29,285 nt of DNA from an uncultured Bacilli bacterium (GCA_910576795.1 CAJTIX010000017.1:1-29285), one strand, 5' to 3'. Shown: positions 12,936 through 22,126, counted from the stretch's first letter. A program made the numbers and translations. The notes: generated by a model not told the origin, from the letters alone.

Positions 12936-13562
12936 CTATCTCTCATTTTCTTTCCAAAATTGAGAAATCATATGAGCAAGCTCTTTTGGTTGATCGATAT
13001 TCACCTCATGAGAGGATTTTGCAACCACCTTCATAGTACTATTGGGAATACTCATACTGAATCGTTTCGCACTTTCTAGATTATTATAATCCTTAGAACC
13101 ACATAAAATCAAACAGTTACATTTCACATTTTCTAAATTTTCTGATATTTTGATATGGTACATAGAATGAACCAATTGACAAAGTTCTCTCTTTGTAATA
13201 CCCAGTTTTTCAAATGATTTTTTTGGCATTAGTTGAAATATAAAATTTTGAATATGAAATAAAACCTTTGGTATTCGATCAGGAGTTCCAATTAAAATGA
13301 GAGAATTCACCTTATCTGGATATTTTTTTGCATATTCAAGCGCCAATATACCACCTAAAGAAAGTCCACATAAGTTGAGCTTTTCGAAACTGCTATTACA
13401 ATAATTCACAAAAGCATGTTCCAGATTGGAATATGACATTTCAGATAAATTATATTGTTGAAATAAATTTGGTGTTTCTACATCAAATTCCTTTAAATAT
13501 TGTTTGGTTATATTCCAACTTTTTTCAGTTTGACCCAAACCATGTATCAGAATATTTTTCAT
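12936..13562 (-). CDS. Alpha/beta hydrolase
   Basis: The 208-residue product has an alpha/beta-hydrolase fold. ILIHGLGQTEKSW (4-16) forms the oxyanion region and CGLSLGG (65-71) holds the nucleophile S68. CLILCGSKDYNN carries the acid Asp, and SSHEVNIDQP carries the catalytic His near the end. It resembles small esterases of the MenH or BioH type, but the substrate cannot be told. No signal peptide is seen. Its ATG overlaps the stop of the upstream XRE-membrane gene by four bases, which means translational coupling, so the two share a transcript. That transcript has lost its natural 5' end to the mobile element. Confidence 0.82.
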   Translation of the reverse strand: MKNILIHGLGQTEKSWNITKQYLKEFDVETPNLFQQYNLSEMSYSNLEHAFVNYCNSSFEKLNLCGLSLGGILALEYAKKYPDKVNSLILIGTPDRIPKVLFHIQNFIFQLMPKKSFEKLGITKRELCQLVHSMYHIKISENLENVKCNCLILCGSKDYNNLESAKRFSMSIPNSTMKVVAKSSHEVNIDQPKELAHMISQFWKENER

Positions 13563-14284
13563 AACACTCTATTTCCTATTTTCTTAATCACAATTCCAAT
13601 TGCCGCAATCACCATAACAACTGCACAAATAAAATTTGCAATATTGTCCTCATTTTGGTCAATATCTAAAACGAGCTCGCAAAATGGATTGATGTATATG
13701 GTAACGAGTGCAAATAATATTAAACTAATAGAGATTTTATAGTGAATATCAATATTGGTAAAAGTACAGATTAACAAATCTAACCATAAAAATAGAAAGA
13801 CAAATGTTGCGATTTGGAAACTTCCCATTAACCATTCTCCACCATAAACAGTATGAATAGTAAATAATAATAGATATACCAAAAATGTAAAAATAATTGC
13901 TATCTTAACCCATTTATATTGATTCTTCTTGAGATAAAAAGGGACACTTGTAATTGTAAAGGAAATGAGAATAGAGACAAATACAACCAAAAACCAAGAT
14001 AATTTATGATCAATTACCAAATTACAAATAAAACAGGTAATAAGTCCTATCAAATATCCGATATTGATTGTATAAAATAGCCATTTTTTAATTGCTCTAT
14101 ACTTTTTCACTTCTTTTTTTTCTTGATGGAATAACTCGTCATCACAAGCTGTAAAAAATTCATGTTCGGAAATATTAAGTTCCTTACAAAGTCTGGTAAT
14201 TACAGTAATATCAGGATAGGTGATTCCTCTTTCGTTGTGCAAATGACACACTTTCTCCTTCGCTAATTTCAGACTCATTTTCAT
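13559..14284 (-). CDS. XRE-type regulator with membrane domain, 5' end replaced by mobile element
   Basis: The C-terminal 225 residues are host sequence. ERGITYPDITVITRLCKELNISEHEFFTA is the second half of an XRE helix-turn-helix, normally read as ...SKWERGITYPDI. A linker and about six membrane helices follow (from KKWLFYTINIGYLIG to FICAVVMVIAAIGIVI). The first 17 or so residues (MKMSLKLAKEKVCHLHN) come from the recombinase end of the inserted element read in another frame, so the recognition helix is gone. The remaining frame is open and overlaps the recombinase gene by 74 bases. The protein is probably useless as a repressor, though the membrane part could still be made. The missing 5' end should lie at the other junction, right of the window. 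Confidence 0.72.
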   Translation of the reverse strand: MKMSLKLAKEKVCHLHNERGITYPDITVITRLCKELNISEHEFFTACDDELFHQEKKEVKKYRAIKKWLFYTINIGYLIGLITCFICNLVIDHKLSWFLVVFVSILISFTITSVPFYLKKNQYKWVKIAIIFTFLVYLLLFTIHTVYGGEWLMGSFQIATFVFLFLWLDLLICTFTNIDIHYKISISLILFALVTIYINPFCELVLDIDQNEDNIANFICAVVMVIAAIGIVIKKIGNRVL

Positions 14285-15914
14285 AGTCTAAATCTAATAC
14301 ATATTCACCACCTATTTTTAATATAAATCTAATTACATTTGGATTAGGTGTTCCATCATTGTTATAGTCTCCAATTATTATACGATCAATCATATTGTTA
14401 AATGCCTCTCCATCAAATTCAGTTATTACTTCTGGATTTTCAAAATGTTTTTCTATTTCTCTAATTTGTTTTGAAAGCATTTTGTTCTCTGATACTAAAG
14501 CATCGTAACTTTTAATTTTTTCAGTTATAGCTTTTAACTTAGTATTGATTTCCTCTTCTTTTACAAGATACAACTCTTTATTATCAAAATCATCTAACTT
14601 TAAATCTAAAAGATTAGATAACCTTTTTTCCAATGTTTCTTTTTCCTTAAGAAGATTGTCTTTTTTCTTTTTATAGTCATTCTCACTAATTACATCTTTA
14701 ATAGCATTTAACATAAGATCTTTTGTCTTATACTTATTTTTCATGACAGAGTTATATAATTCAATAAAAGCATTCTGTAATATTTCCTCTCTTATACCAT
14801 GAGATTCAGCACAATCATTTGCTTCAACAACATGTTTATAACAAGTCCAATATACTCTTCTAAATCCACTTTTTCTTGCACCACTAACTCTTCTTGAATA
14901 ATTCGTTCCACAAAAGCCACATACAATTTTACTACTAAAAGGATATCGCAAACTAAATCTACTATTATGACTTCCACCATCAGGAATAATTTTATTACTT
15001 CTCTTTTTTAATATTTCCTGTGCTTTGTCCCATACTTCTCTAGTAATAATAGGAATATGATGATCTTTTACATAGTACTTAGCTTTTTCACCATAATTAC
15101 GCACTTTCTTATGTGTTAATGGGCTTACAGTATAATTCTTTTGTCCTAACAAATCCCCAACATATTTTTCCTGTGATATCATTGTTCTTACATATTGTTG
15201 AGACCATATTTTACCACCAGGAGAAGGTATGTTCATTTCATTTAGTTTTTTTGCAATAACTCTTGTTCCAATACCAGAAATATACCAATTAAAAATCATT
15301 CTAACTACTTCTGCCTCTTCTTCATTAATGATTAGTGTTTTAGTTTCTTTATCCCAATCATAACCATAAGGATTAGCTCTACCTACACATTCTCCACGTT
15401 TCATCATTGCTCTAAGTCCCAACTTTACATTTTGAGATGTAGATTCTGATTCTGCTTGAGCAAAAGCACTATATAAAGTCAAAAACATTTCACTATCTAA
15501 TTCTAAAGTATGTATATTTTCTTTTTCAAAATATACATCTACCTTATGATCTCTCAAATCTCTAACATACTTCAAAGTATCTAAAGTATTTCTTGCAAAT
15601 CTTGATATAGATTTTGCCAAAATGATATCAATTTTACCATTTAAAGCATCATCAATCATTCTTTGAAATTCAGTTCTATTTTTAACTTGTGTACCAGAGA
15701 TACCTTCATCAGCATATATGCCAACAAATTCCCATTCAGGATTAGCTTTGATTTTTTCGGTATAATACTTAATTTGTGAACTATAACTATTTAATTGTTC
15801 TTCTGAATCACTACTTACTCTTGCATAAGCAGCAACCTTCTTCTTTGTATTTTTAGCGAAGCTATTATTATTTTCAGGTTTGAGATTAGCAGCTATAATC
15901 TCAACCTGTGCCAT
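14211..15914 (-). CDS. Large serine recombinase (site-specific integrase of the element)
   Basis: The 567-residue product is a large serine recombinase that integrates and excises the element. The resolvase domain starts at VAAYARVSSDSEEQ with catalytic S34, and SISRFARNTLD holds conserved arginines. The recombinase domain follows (about 190-290, with PYGYDWDKETK and PGGKIWSQQYVRTMI). A zinc ribbon (CGFCG ... YWTCYKH ... C) and a coiled-coil region near 395-490 complete the layout. AAGGAG precedes the ATG and TATAAT lies at 15973-15978. Its last seven codons and TGA stop are supplied by the host XRE gene beyond the junction, so the C-terminus would differ in the excised circle. Confidence 0.93.
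   Translation of the reverse strand: MAQVEIIAANLKPENNNSFAKNTKKKVAAYARVSSDSEEQLNSYSSQIKYYTEKIKANPEWEFVGIYADEGISGTQVKNRTEFQRMIDDALNGKIDIILAKSISRFARNTLDTLKYVRDLRDHKVDVYFEKENIHTLELDSEMFLTLYSAFAQAESESTSQNVKLGLRAMMKRGECVGRANPYGYDWDKETKTLIINEEEAEVVRMIFNWYISGIGTRVIAKKLNEMNIPSPGGKIWSQQYVRTMISQEKYVGDLLGQKNYTVSPLTHKKVRNYGEKAKYYVKDHHIPIITREVWDKAQEILKKRSNKIIPDGGSHNSRFSLRYPFSSKIVCGFCGTNYSRRVSGARKSGFRRVYWTCYKHVVEANDCAESHGIREEILQNAFIELYNSVMKNKYKTKDLMLNAIKDVISENDYKKKKDNLLKEKETLEKRLSNLLDLKLDDFDNKELYLVKEEEINTKLKAITEKIKSYDALVSENKMLSKQIREIEKHFENPEVITEFDGEAFNNMIDRIIIGDYNNDGTPNPNVIRFILKIGGEYVLDLDYENESEISEGESVSFAQRKRNHLS
14222..14236. other. Probable attachment junction of the serine-recombinase element
   Basis: Homology to XRE proteins begins at GAAAGAGGAATC on the minus strand (Glu-Arg-Gly-Ile), while the bases before it do not encode the expected Trp of the W-E-R-G motif. 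The crossover must be at or within these bases. The core dinucleotide cannot be fixed from one junction. Confidence 0.6.
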
Positions 15915-15972
15915 TTTTTCTCTCCTTCTTTAATTTATTTATATAGAAATTGAGCTGCACTTCTACATATCC

Positions 15973-15978
15973 ATTATA
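15973..15978 (-). promoter_or_regulatory. Possible -10 box of the recombinase gene
   Basis: TATAAT lies about 60 bases upstream of the recombinase ATG. No convincing -35 is seen at 16-18 bases. Confidence 0.4.
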
Positions 15979-16008
15979 ACGCATTATTAACAATTTTACC
16001 GCCCTTTA

Positions 16009-16164
16009 TTAGTAAAAAGTTTTAATTTTCTCTTTAAGGATATAAAATTGTTTTTCTGTAATTAAATTTAATTTCAACAATTTAGATATTATTGAAAGGT
16101 TTATTGTTTCATCTAATATATTATCTATTTCATTTTGTGTTAAGCTCTTGCCTTCATTCATCAT
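16009..16164 (-). CDS. Small protein of 51 aa between recombinase and sortase
   Basis: ATG ATG at 16159-16164, directly behind AGGGGG, opens a 51-residue frame beginning MMNEGKSLTQNEIDNILDE. It goes on to TINLSIISKLLKLNLI and TEKQFYILKEKIKTFY, then TAA. The pattern of a short helix, a Leu/Ile-rich middle and an EKQFYILKEKI end resembles the SHOCT-like small proteins often found beside recombinases in Firmicute integrative elements. A role in regulation or excision is only an inference. Coding bias and the strong ribosome site make it likely real. It is separated from the recombinase start by 94 bases. Confidence 0.65.
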   Translation of the reverse strand: MMNEGKSLTQNEIDNILDETINLSIISKLLKLNLITEKQFYILKEKIKTFY

Positions 16165-16213
16165 TACCCCCTATTCTTTTTATTCTTTTATATAGCTTCA
16201 CTACTAAATAGTG

Positions 16214-16819
16214 TTAATAAGATTCAGTATTTATTAATTTACCAGTTAAAACAATCTGATAACCTTTTCTATTTTGATTGCAAGTTATTAAAGTAATGTA
16301 ATTATCATTAATTGGTCTTTTAAATACTGCTTTACCAGTCTTCTCAATATCATACTTATCAAAAATAACATAGTGATATTTAATTCCATTAAAATAAACA
16401 TAGACACTATCATCTATGTTCATATTTGATAAATGCTTAAAATAAGCAATAGAACTATTCCCAGAATGAGCATATAAAATAAAATTTCCATACTCATTTG
16501 GATAATTACTACTTCTATCAGCGCTAATTGCATAATTTATAGAATAAAAATTTTTTGTGCTATTTACAATTCCACTTTTTAAGCTAATTACAGGAATCTC
16601 TAAGATAGCAGTATAATTTATTGTATTTTTCTTTTTTATCTTTTCTTCAACAATAGGCTCTATGATTTCCTGTTCTTCTTGTTCTTCAATAATCGAAGTT
16701 TCCTTAATATAATCCTCTATATTATCATTTGCCTTATTTTCAAGACTTTTAATATATATTGTATAAAATCCAATTATTGCAATCCCAATTATTAGTAATA
16801 TCCATCCTATTTTTTTCAT
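16214..16819 (-). CDS. Sortase-family transpeptidase on the element
   Basis: The 201-residue product has an N-terminal membrane anchor (WILLIIGIAIIGFYTIYI, 6-23) and an acidic linker (36-60). The sortase barrel carries H118 in FILYAHSG and C180 in ITLITCNQNRKG. Sortases join LPxTG-like surface proteins to the wall or polymerise pilins. In conjugative elements of Gram-positives they display adhesins or help assemble the mating surface. The conserved Arg after the Cys is not at its standard place (GYQIVLTG), although R184 is near. The class is unclear. Its ATG overlaps the last base of the coupling-protein stop codon, so the two are translationally coupled. No sorting-signal substrate is visible in the window. 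Confidence 0.82.
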   Translation of the reverse strand: MKKIGWILLIIGIAIIGFYTIYIKSLENKANDNIEDYIKETSIIEEQEEQEIIEPIVEEKIKKKNTINYTAILEIPVISLKSGIVNSTKNFYSINYAISADRSSNYPNEYGNFILYAHSGNSSIAYFKHLSNMNIDDSVYVYFNGIKYHYVIFDKYDIEKTGKAVFKRPINDNYITLITCNQNRKGYQIVLTGKLINTESY

Positions 16820-19113
16820 TACATTATTCTCTCCTTTGTTTCATCATAAATCATAATTCTAGTGGTACAATTTTTCTCATTTCTATAAACTGAAAAAGTA
16901 TATTTTTCTTTATCAAATTCTTCTAGATTTTCCATAATATTATTTGGTAAAAACATATCTATATCAATTAAATAAGTATTTATATCTGGCATTAAGATAT
17001 TTGCTTTAACATTAAGTAAAGCCTCTTGCATTAAACGATAAGCAATATTATTTAGAACATCTCTTTTAGGATTATCTTCAATTCTTGCTTTTCGTGTTTC
17101 CTTGTTTATTGATCTATTGATTGCTCGTTCAAAATTTCTTTCAGCATTCATAGTAACTTTTTTAACATGGTCTGCATCAATTTTTTCATATTCTTTTCTT
17201 AATTCTTCAACAGTATAGTAATTACTTGTAATTCTCTTTAATACTTGTGTTTGTCTTTCTACAGCTGTTAAATTTGCATATTCAGGATAAATATCACTAT
17301 AAAGATAAGTATCTCTAAATATTGGATTACTAACTGTCGGAAAGATAATTGTTTTATACTTTAATCCAATTATTTCTGTTACTGTAAGTAATTCTTTTCC
17401 CATTAAAGAAGTTGTTTGATTTGCTCCCACTTTCATAGGATCTGTTGATTTACTCATTGAATTTGTTTCAATTGTTGACTTACCTAGTTTTTCTGAAATA
17501 ACTTTTGCAGTTTCAACTGTATTTGTTTTTAAATATACTAAAGCACAGTTATCTTGGATAATACTTGCTACTTCTTTTCCATAAACTTGATTAAGTTGTG
17601 AAAACGATTGAATAAAGAATTGAAATCTCATACCCCTCGACCTAGCTACTGATACTAAAGTTTCAATAGAACTAAGTGGAGGACAATTCGCAAACTCATC
17701 TAATATCCACTCTACCTTTACTGGTAGTGTTCCATTATTCTCCGGAAGATTAGCAAACTTAGTTAAATCTTTCGTTAACATACCAATTATAATAGTAACT
17801 AACTGAAAGTAAGCTCGATCTTCATCTGGAACAATAATGTATAAAGCTGTAGGTTTACTTCCTAAGTCAGTAAAATTAAATTCATTTGTACTTGTAATAT
17901 TCTCAACATTTAAATCATCAAATATTGCCATCTTTTCTCCAAAAACAGCGGTAATAGATTTATATGTATTATCAGCAGCAGACATTATAGAAGTAAGATA
18001 GTCCTTTGACAAACTACCATATTTCCTATTATTTAAATTCTTTTGTAAATAGTTTTGGTTTTCTTTTATTAAAGATGAATTTTGAAATTTCTTTACACTA
18101 GAAATATTAATCTTATTTTCACTAATCAATCCCAACTGATAGTCTTCTAAAAATACTCCAACAATTCCTATGAATAGCTGTTTAGCACTATTTATCCAAA
18201 ACTTGTCATTTGTTTCTTTATCTACAAAAATCAAATCTGCTAATCCAATTACAAGTCTATTTGATTCAGCTTGATGTTTAGAACTCTTATTTTGATATTC
18301 ACGAATCATGAGTAGTATTTCATCATTTGACTTACTATTTAAAAATTCTTTTAAATTATCTACTTGTAAATCCAAAGAATCGATACTATACATTTTTTTG
18401 TTTTCAATATTGCTTTTAATTTCTTTCTTATTATTAACAATAATATCTAACAAGTATTCCTCTAAATTAAATTTATCTTTTATTCTACTTAAATATACCT
18501 TATCATCAATTTCATCTATCTTAATTCGATTTACTTTAACAAAATGAGAGAAAAGAAAAAGCATTGTTTTATTATATTTACAATACTCTTTCCACTCATC
18601 TATGATAGGTTGCATTATATTGATTCTAATTGACTTACTCGGATCACGAAAGTTAATAGGAATAACATCATATTCATTCTCATCAAATACCTTACTGGTT
18701 GTCTTATAAATTTCACCTTTGGGATCTGTTACTACAACACTATGTTTCTCTTTAGATGTTGCAAACATAAGGCATTCTGGAATAACTACTGTTACTGATT
18801 TACCACTACCAGTTGAACCTATAAGCAAAAAATGAGGTGATTTATTATCTAAATAAACACTCTCAAACTTATTATTCTTTTTCTCATAATATACAGGAAA
18901 ACCAACAGATTCACTATTTTTTACTTTTTCTTTTTTAAAAGTATTTTGAATTTCCTTTAAATCAGCAAACTTACTTGATCCATGTTCATTCTTATTAGTT
19001 AATTTTCTCTTACCAAATCTAGGTTCAAGAAATATAAATACAATAGCAATAATAACTAGGATAAGAAGTAAAATTTGTACCTGTGGAATAGAATCAAATC
19101 TAAGACTATCCAT
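16819..19113 (-). CDS. VirD4/TraG-type conjugation coupling protein (T4CP ATPase)
   Basis: The 764-residue product is a type IV coupling protein, the hexameric ATPase that brings the relaxase-DNA complex to the mating channel. One membrane helix is seen (residues 12-29, ILLLILVIIAIVFIFLE); the usual second one is not obvious. Walker A is LLIGSTGSGKS (97-106), followed by VVVTDPKGEIY. Walker B is EWILDEFANCPP near 470, and RSRGMRFQFFIQSFSQL is the typical T4CP follow-on. The start at 19113 abuts the upstream stop. A block at about 195-280 with KDKFNLEEYLLD and EIKSNIENKK is an insertion relative to compact VirD4 proteins. It is the clearest sign that the element is, or derives from, a conjugative one. 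Confidence 0.92.
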   Translation of the reverse strand: MDSLRFDSIPQVQILLLILVIIAIVFIFLEPRFGKRKLTNKNEHGSSKFADLKEIQNTFKKEKVKNSESVGFPVYYEKKNNKFESVYLDNKSPHFLLIGSTGSGKSVTVVIPECLMFATSKEKHSVVVTDPKGEIYKTTSKVFDENEYDVIPINFRDPSKSIRINIMQPIIDEWKEYCKYNKTMLFLFSHFVKVNRIKIDEIDDKVYLSRIKDKFNLEEYLLDIIVNNKKEIKSNIENKKMYSIDSLDLQVDNLKEFLNSKSNDEILLMIREYQNKSSKHQAESNRLVIGLADLIFVDKETNDKFWINSAKQLFIGIVGVFLEDYQLGLISENKINISSVKKFQNSSLIKENQNYLQKNLNNRKYGSLSKDYLTSIMSAADNTYKSITAVFGEKMAIFDDLNVENITSTNEFNFTDLGSKPTALYIIVPDEDRAYFQLVTIIIGMLTKDLTKFANLPENNGTLPVKVEWILDEFANCPPLSSIETLVSVARSRGMRFQFFIQSFSQLNQVYGKEVASIIQDNCALVYLKTNTVETAKVISEKLGKSTIETNSMSKSTDPMKVGANQTTSLMGKELLTVTEIIGLKYKTIIFPTVSNPIFRDTYLYSDIYPEYANLTAVERQTQVLKRITSNYYTVEELRKEYEKIDADHVKKVTMNAERNFERAINRSINKETRKARIEDNPKRDVLNNIAYRLMQEALLNVKANILMPDINTYLIDIDMFLPNNIMENLEEFDKEKYTFSVYRNEKNCTTRIMIYDETKERIM

Positions 19114-19722
19114 TTATAGACCAAACTCCATATTTCCTATTTCTGTCTCATCTTTATCTTTTGCTAACTGATATTCTTCTATTCTAATATTATACTTATC
19201 AATTGAATCATTTGATAGTTTACAATAATCATTATAAACTTTTTTAAAACTCTTACATTTATTCAACTCTATTCCATAAGTATAACTAAAACTTTTATCA
19301 TTTACTTTCGTAATACAACCTAAATTAGACATAAGATAAAACTTTCCTTCTTTATCTTTTTCTTCTAAATAACCTTTAAAAATTTCATAATAAGGTTTTA
19401 ATACTTCAATAGTATTTCCCTCTTGATATGGTAAATTCCATATATCGTATGAACTTAGATTATTATCTCTACAATATTCGTGAAATTTATTTTCTGCATA
19501 TCGCCATTTTTCATTCACACTACCACTTAATTGTAGATTACCACCGATTATATCGTGAAATAAACACATCTCTCTATTATCAGTTAATTTTTTATCGTAT
19601 TTCCCTTCAGTTAAATATTCCCATTTATTATATTCTCTAGGCCACCAATTATTTGATGCACTGGTAATAAAAATTCTATTATCTTTCTTTTTACTGATAC
19701 TTTTTACAATTTCATAACTCAT
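19114..19722 (-). CDS. Hypothetical protein, 202 aa, upstream of the coupling protein
   Basis: I do not recognise a named domain. It opens MSYEIVKSISKKKDNRIFIT and SASNNWWPREYNKWEY, a start I associate loosely with accessory proteins of Firmicute conjugative elements. Aromatic residues are frequent (NEKWRYAENKFHEYCRD). There is no signal peptide or membrane helix, so it is cytoplasmic. The stop codon directly abuts the coupling-protein ATG, so the two are co-translated. GGGGG precedes its own start. An accessory role in transfer or element maintenance is inferred from position only. Confidence 0.6.
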   Translation of the reverse strand: MSYEIVKSISKKKDNRIFITSASNNWWPREYNKWEYLTEGKYDKKLTDNREMCLFHDIIGGNLQLSGSVNEKWRYAENKFHEYCRDNNLSSYDIWNLPYQEGNTIEVLKPYYEIFKGYLEEKDKEGKFYLMSNLGCITKVNDKSFSYTYGIELNKCKSFKKVYNDYCKLSNDSIDKYNIRIEEYQLAKDKDETEIGNMEFGL

Positions 19723-19735
19723 AATCCCCCTTTTA

Positions 19736-20791
19736 TTACATTACTAAAGCATCTTGTTTAATTTTATTATTAAAAAAGTACTCTATATCATTTTTATATG
19801 CAGTTATATTCTTAGGTTTAGATTTTAATCTAATAAGACTACCATCAGACATAGAATTTACATCAAGATCTAATTCTTCATAATTTTGATTACATTCTAG
19901 TTTAATGGCTTTATCAATAAATGAATGATTATAATAAAATACAGTCATATTACAATCGTATTTATCTTTATATTCTTTTAAATTAAACCATTCTTTACCA
20001 TCTTTTGTTTCATTAGACAAATCAATTTTTAACCAATGAACATATTTAAATTTCTTTTTATTAGAGTTTAATGATTTTATGTAATCATCACTTAATTCAT
20101 ATCCATTTAAAGTAGGACGCAAGTAACCCTCATATTGTAAATACCTGCAATCATATTCTGATACATCTTCTAATTCTTTTGAAGAAGATGATAAGTATCC
20201 TTGATGTTTTGGATTTACCTTATATTCAGTTATAAATTTATCCAATACATAATGTTCTAATACTTTTCTTATTTCAAGTTTAGAATTACTTATAATATCA
20301 TCTGCTTTATTTCTAATTAAATCTGAACATTCACTATGAAAATTTAAATCAGTTAGTAAATATTCCACTTTATCATTAAATTCTTTATTCCCTTTTTTAT
20401 ATTCATTAGATAATCTAATTAAATCATAAGGAGATAAAGCATATTCCAACTTGGTTGAAATATTTTTCATGTTACCCAGCCTAGTGTTTTTAATATGACT
20501 AACTAAGTCTTTACGATAATTATCTTCTGTTGGATATCCAGAATAAATTGGCTCTAATTCATCATACATTAACTTTTGAAAATTGTATTCTATATATTTT
20601 TTTACTTCATCAACTGTATAATTACGATAAATAATTGTATCTAAATCATTGTCATCATTATCTTTTGAAAAAATCAAAGTATTAGTATCATTAATGTATC
20701 TTGTTTTTATACCCTTATAATGTAAATAATCAACTTTTTCTGCTAAATCTAAATCAATCTCAAATTTTTCTTCAGGATCGTATGCTTTCAT
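19736..20791 (-). CDS. Hypothetical acidic protein, 351 aa
   Basis: No family recognised. It is soluble and charged, with an N-terminal FEIDLDLAEKVDYLHYKGIK segment, a helical middle (KLEYALSPYDLIRLSNEYKK) and WLKIDLSNETKDGKEWFNL near residue 255. The N-terminal 90 residues are rich in Asp and Tyr. Its ATG overlaps the preceding stop by four bases (ATGA), and the next gene follows after 13 bases, so it belongs to the same long transcript. No catalytic motif is evident. Confidence 0.6.
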   Translation of the reverse strand: MKAYDPEEKFEIDLDLAEKVDYLHYKGIKTRYINDTNTLIFSKDNDDNDLDTIIYRNYTVDEVKKYIEYNFQKLMYDELEPIYSGYPTEDNYRKDLVSHIKNTRLGNMKNISTKLEYALSPYDLIRLSNEYKKGNKEFNDKVEYLLTDLNFHSECSDLIRNKADDIISNSKLEIRKVLEHYVLDKFITEYKVNPKHQGYLSSSSKELEDVSEYDCRYLQYEGYLRPTLNGYELSDDYIKSLNSNKKKFKYVHWLKIDLSNETKDGKEWFNLKEYKDKYDCNMTVFYYNHSFIDKAIKLECNQNYEELDLDVNSMSDGSLIRLKSKPKNITAYKNDIEYFFNNKIKQDALVM

Positions 20792-21366
20792 AGTTGATTT
20801 TCCTTATCTTCTACTTTACCTTTGTCATTAAATTCAGTTAATTTTTCAATCTGAAAATGACTTACTAAATACTGGAACATTTCCTTTTCATCACAAAACT
20901 CTTCTTCTATATAACCAGTAACCAATAAAAAGCAAAGATTTCTATTTCTTATTCCTTCTGTTACCTCTCCAAATGTACCATCAGTACCTGTTCTAATAGC
21001 ACAATTAGGTTGCCATTCATCTCTTGAATCTATGATTTCTTTAGCATCAGCATTGATTCCTAAAGCAATACAAGCAGTATCCATACCAATTGTATAATCT
21101 TTTATCTCAATATCACTTAAATATCTGATAGATCCTTCCTCATCAATTTTACAATCTCTTTTATCTTTTTGTAGTAATAAATAAAATTCAGTTCCTCGAA
21201 TATCATAATCTTCAAATTTTGTTTTAACTGAATATACTTGTAAGTCTACATTCCAATCTTTTTCATTTAAATTATCTTTTTCATATCTACACCAAACAGC
21301 ATCTTTATATGATGGATCTGATATCACAATATGATTTAAGTCTTTTATCAATCCTTTATATCTCAT
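20788..21366 (-). CDS. Hypothetical protein, 192 aa, with SDPSY motif
   Basis: No named family is certain. HIVISDPSYKDAVWCRYEKD (12-31) recalls the SDPCY-W-C opening of a group of element-borne proteins. IGMDTACIALGINADAKEII (93-112), NCAIRTGTDGTFGEVTEGI and CFLLVTGYIEEEF near 150 look like the core of a compact beta-rich domain. It is soluble and acidic at the C-terminus (KVEDKENQL). The stop overlaps the next start by four bases. The function is unknown. Confidence 0.6.
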   Translation of the reverse strand: MRYKGLIKDLNHIVISDPSYKDAVWCRYEKDNLNEKDWNVDLQVYSVKTKFEDYDIRGTEFYLLLQKDKRDCKIDEEGSIRYLSDIEIKDYTIGMDTACIALGINADAKEIIDSRDEWQPNCAIRTGTDGTFGEVTEGIRNRNLCFLLVTGYIEEEFCDEKEMFQYLVSHFQIEKLTEFNDKGKVEDKENQL

Positions 21367-21373
21367 AATCCCC

Positions 21374-22126
21374 CTATTTTACAATCTCTTCATCATTACT
21401 CTTATTTTTACGAATACTGGCAAATAATTCTTCCATCTTTTTATCGTACTCACTAAATAAAGTATCTATTTTTTCTTTTCCAAATTTATCATTTAATTCT
21501 TCAATTTTATAATTAGTATATGTATTCCTCATAACCTCTTCATAAGCAACAGTATGATTGTAATTTGTGCATTTATATAACATATCAAAATGAACTTCCT
21601 CATCAGTTTTATGTATTACTTTAAGAGGTACATAAGAATGTTCTAATCTATCATCATATAAGCGATAAAAACCTTGCTCATCACAATAATCATCTATATA
21701 ATTTTTATCTATATCTACCAACTCAACATCTGTGATATTCTTATTTAATTTTTGCATAAAAGTAACAATTCCATTCTTGTTATATTCTATATCACAATAC
21801 CAGTTTTTTTCAAAGCCTATTAAACTCTTTGAATAACAATGATAATAATCTTGGGGAATATCCACCCTAAAGCAAAAATCACACCTTAAAAATCTTTCAT
21901 GAGGATATTTTTTTAAAAATTCTTCTTTGCTTAAATTTTCAAATGAATATGGTTTATTTGGTCTTTCAATATCGCCAACTTCCACAAATACCTGCTTGCC
22001 ATCTTCTGTAGGAACAACACCCCTTATTCGATGGTTATTTTCTTCATCAATATCACAGCCCATTTTAACTAATTTAATAGTAATATCACCATTATCATAT
22101 TCTTTACGATTTAAATATTCTTTCAT
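21374..22126 (-). CDS. Hypothetical protein, 250 aa
   Basis: No family recognised. FLRCDFCFRVDIPQDYYHCY (79-98) has a CxxC followed by HC, a possible half zinc site. The N-terminal part (GDITIKLVKMGCDIDEENNH) looks like beta strands, and the C-terminal 50 residues form a probable coiled coil (NDKFGKEKIDTLFSEYDKKM). It is soluble. The ATG overlaps the upstream stop by four bases. Confidence 0.6.
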   Translation of the reverse strand: MKEYLNRKEYDNGDITIKLVKMGCDIDEENNHRIRGVVPTEDGKQVFVEVGDIERPNKPYSFENLSKEEFLKKYPHERFLRCDFCFRVDIPQDYYHCYSKSLIGFEKNWYCDIEYNKNGIVTFMQKLNKNITDVELVDIDKNYIDDYCDEQGFYRLYDDRLEHSYVPLKVIHKTDEEVHFDMLYKCTNYNHTVAYEEVMRNTYTNYKIEELNDKFGKEKIDTLFSEYDKKMEELFASIRKNKSNDEEIVK

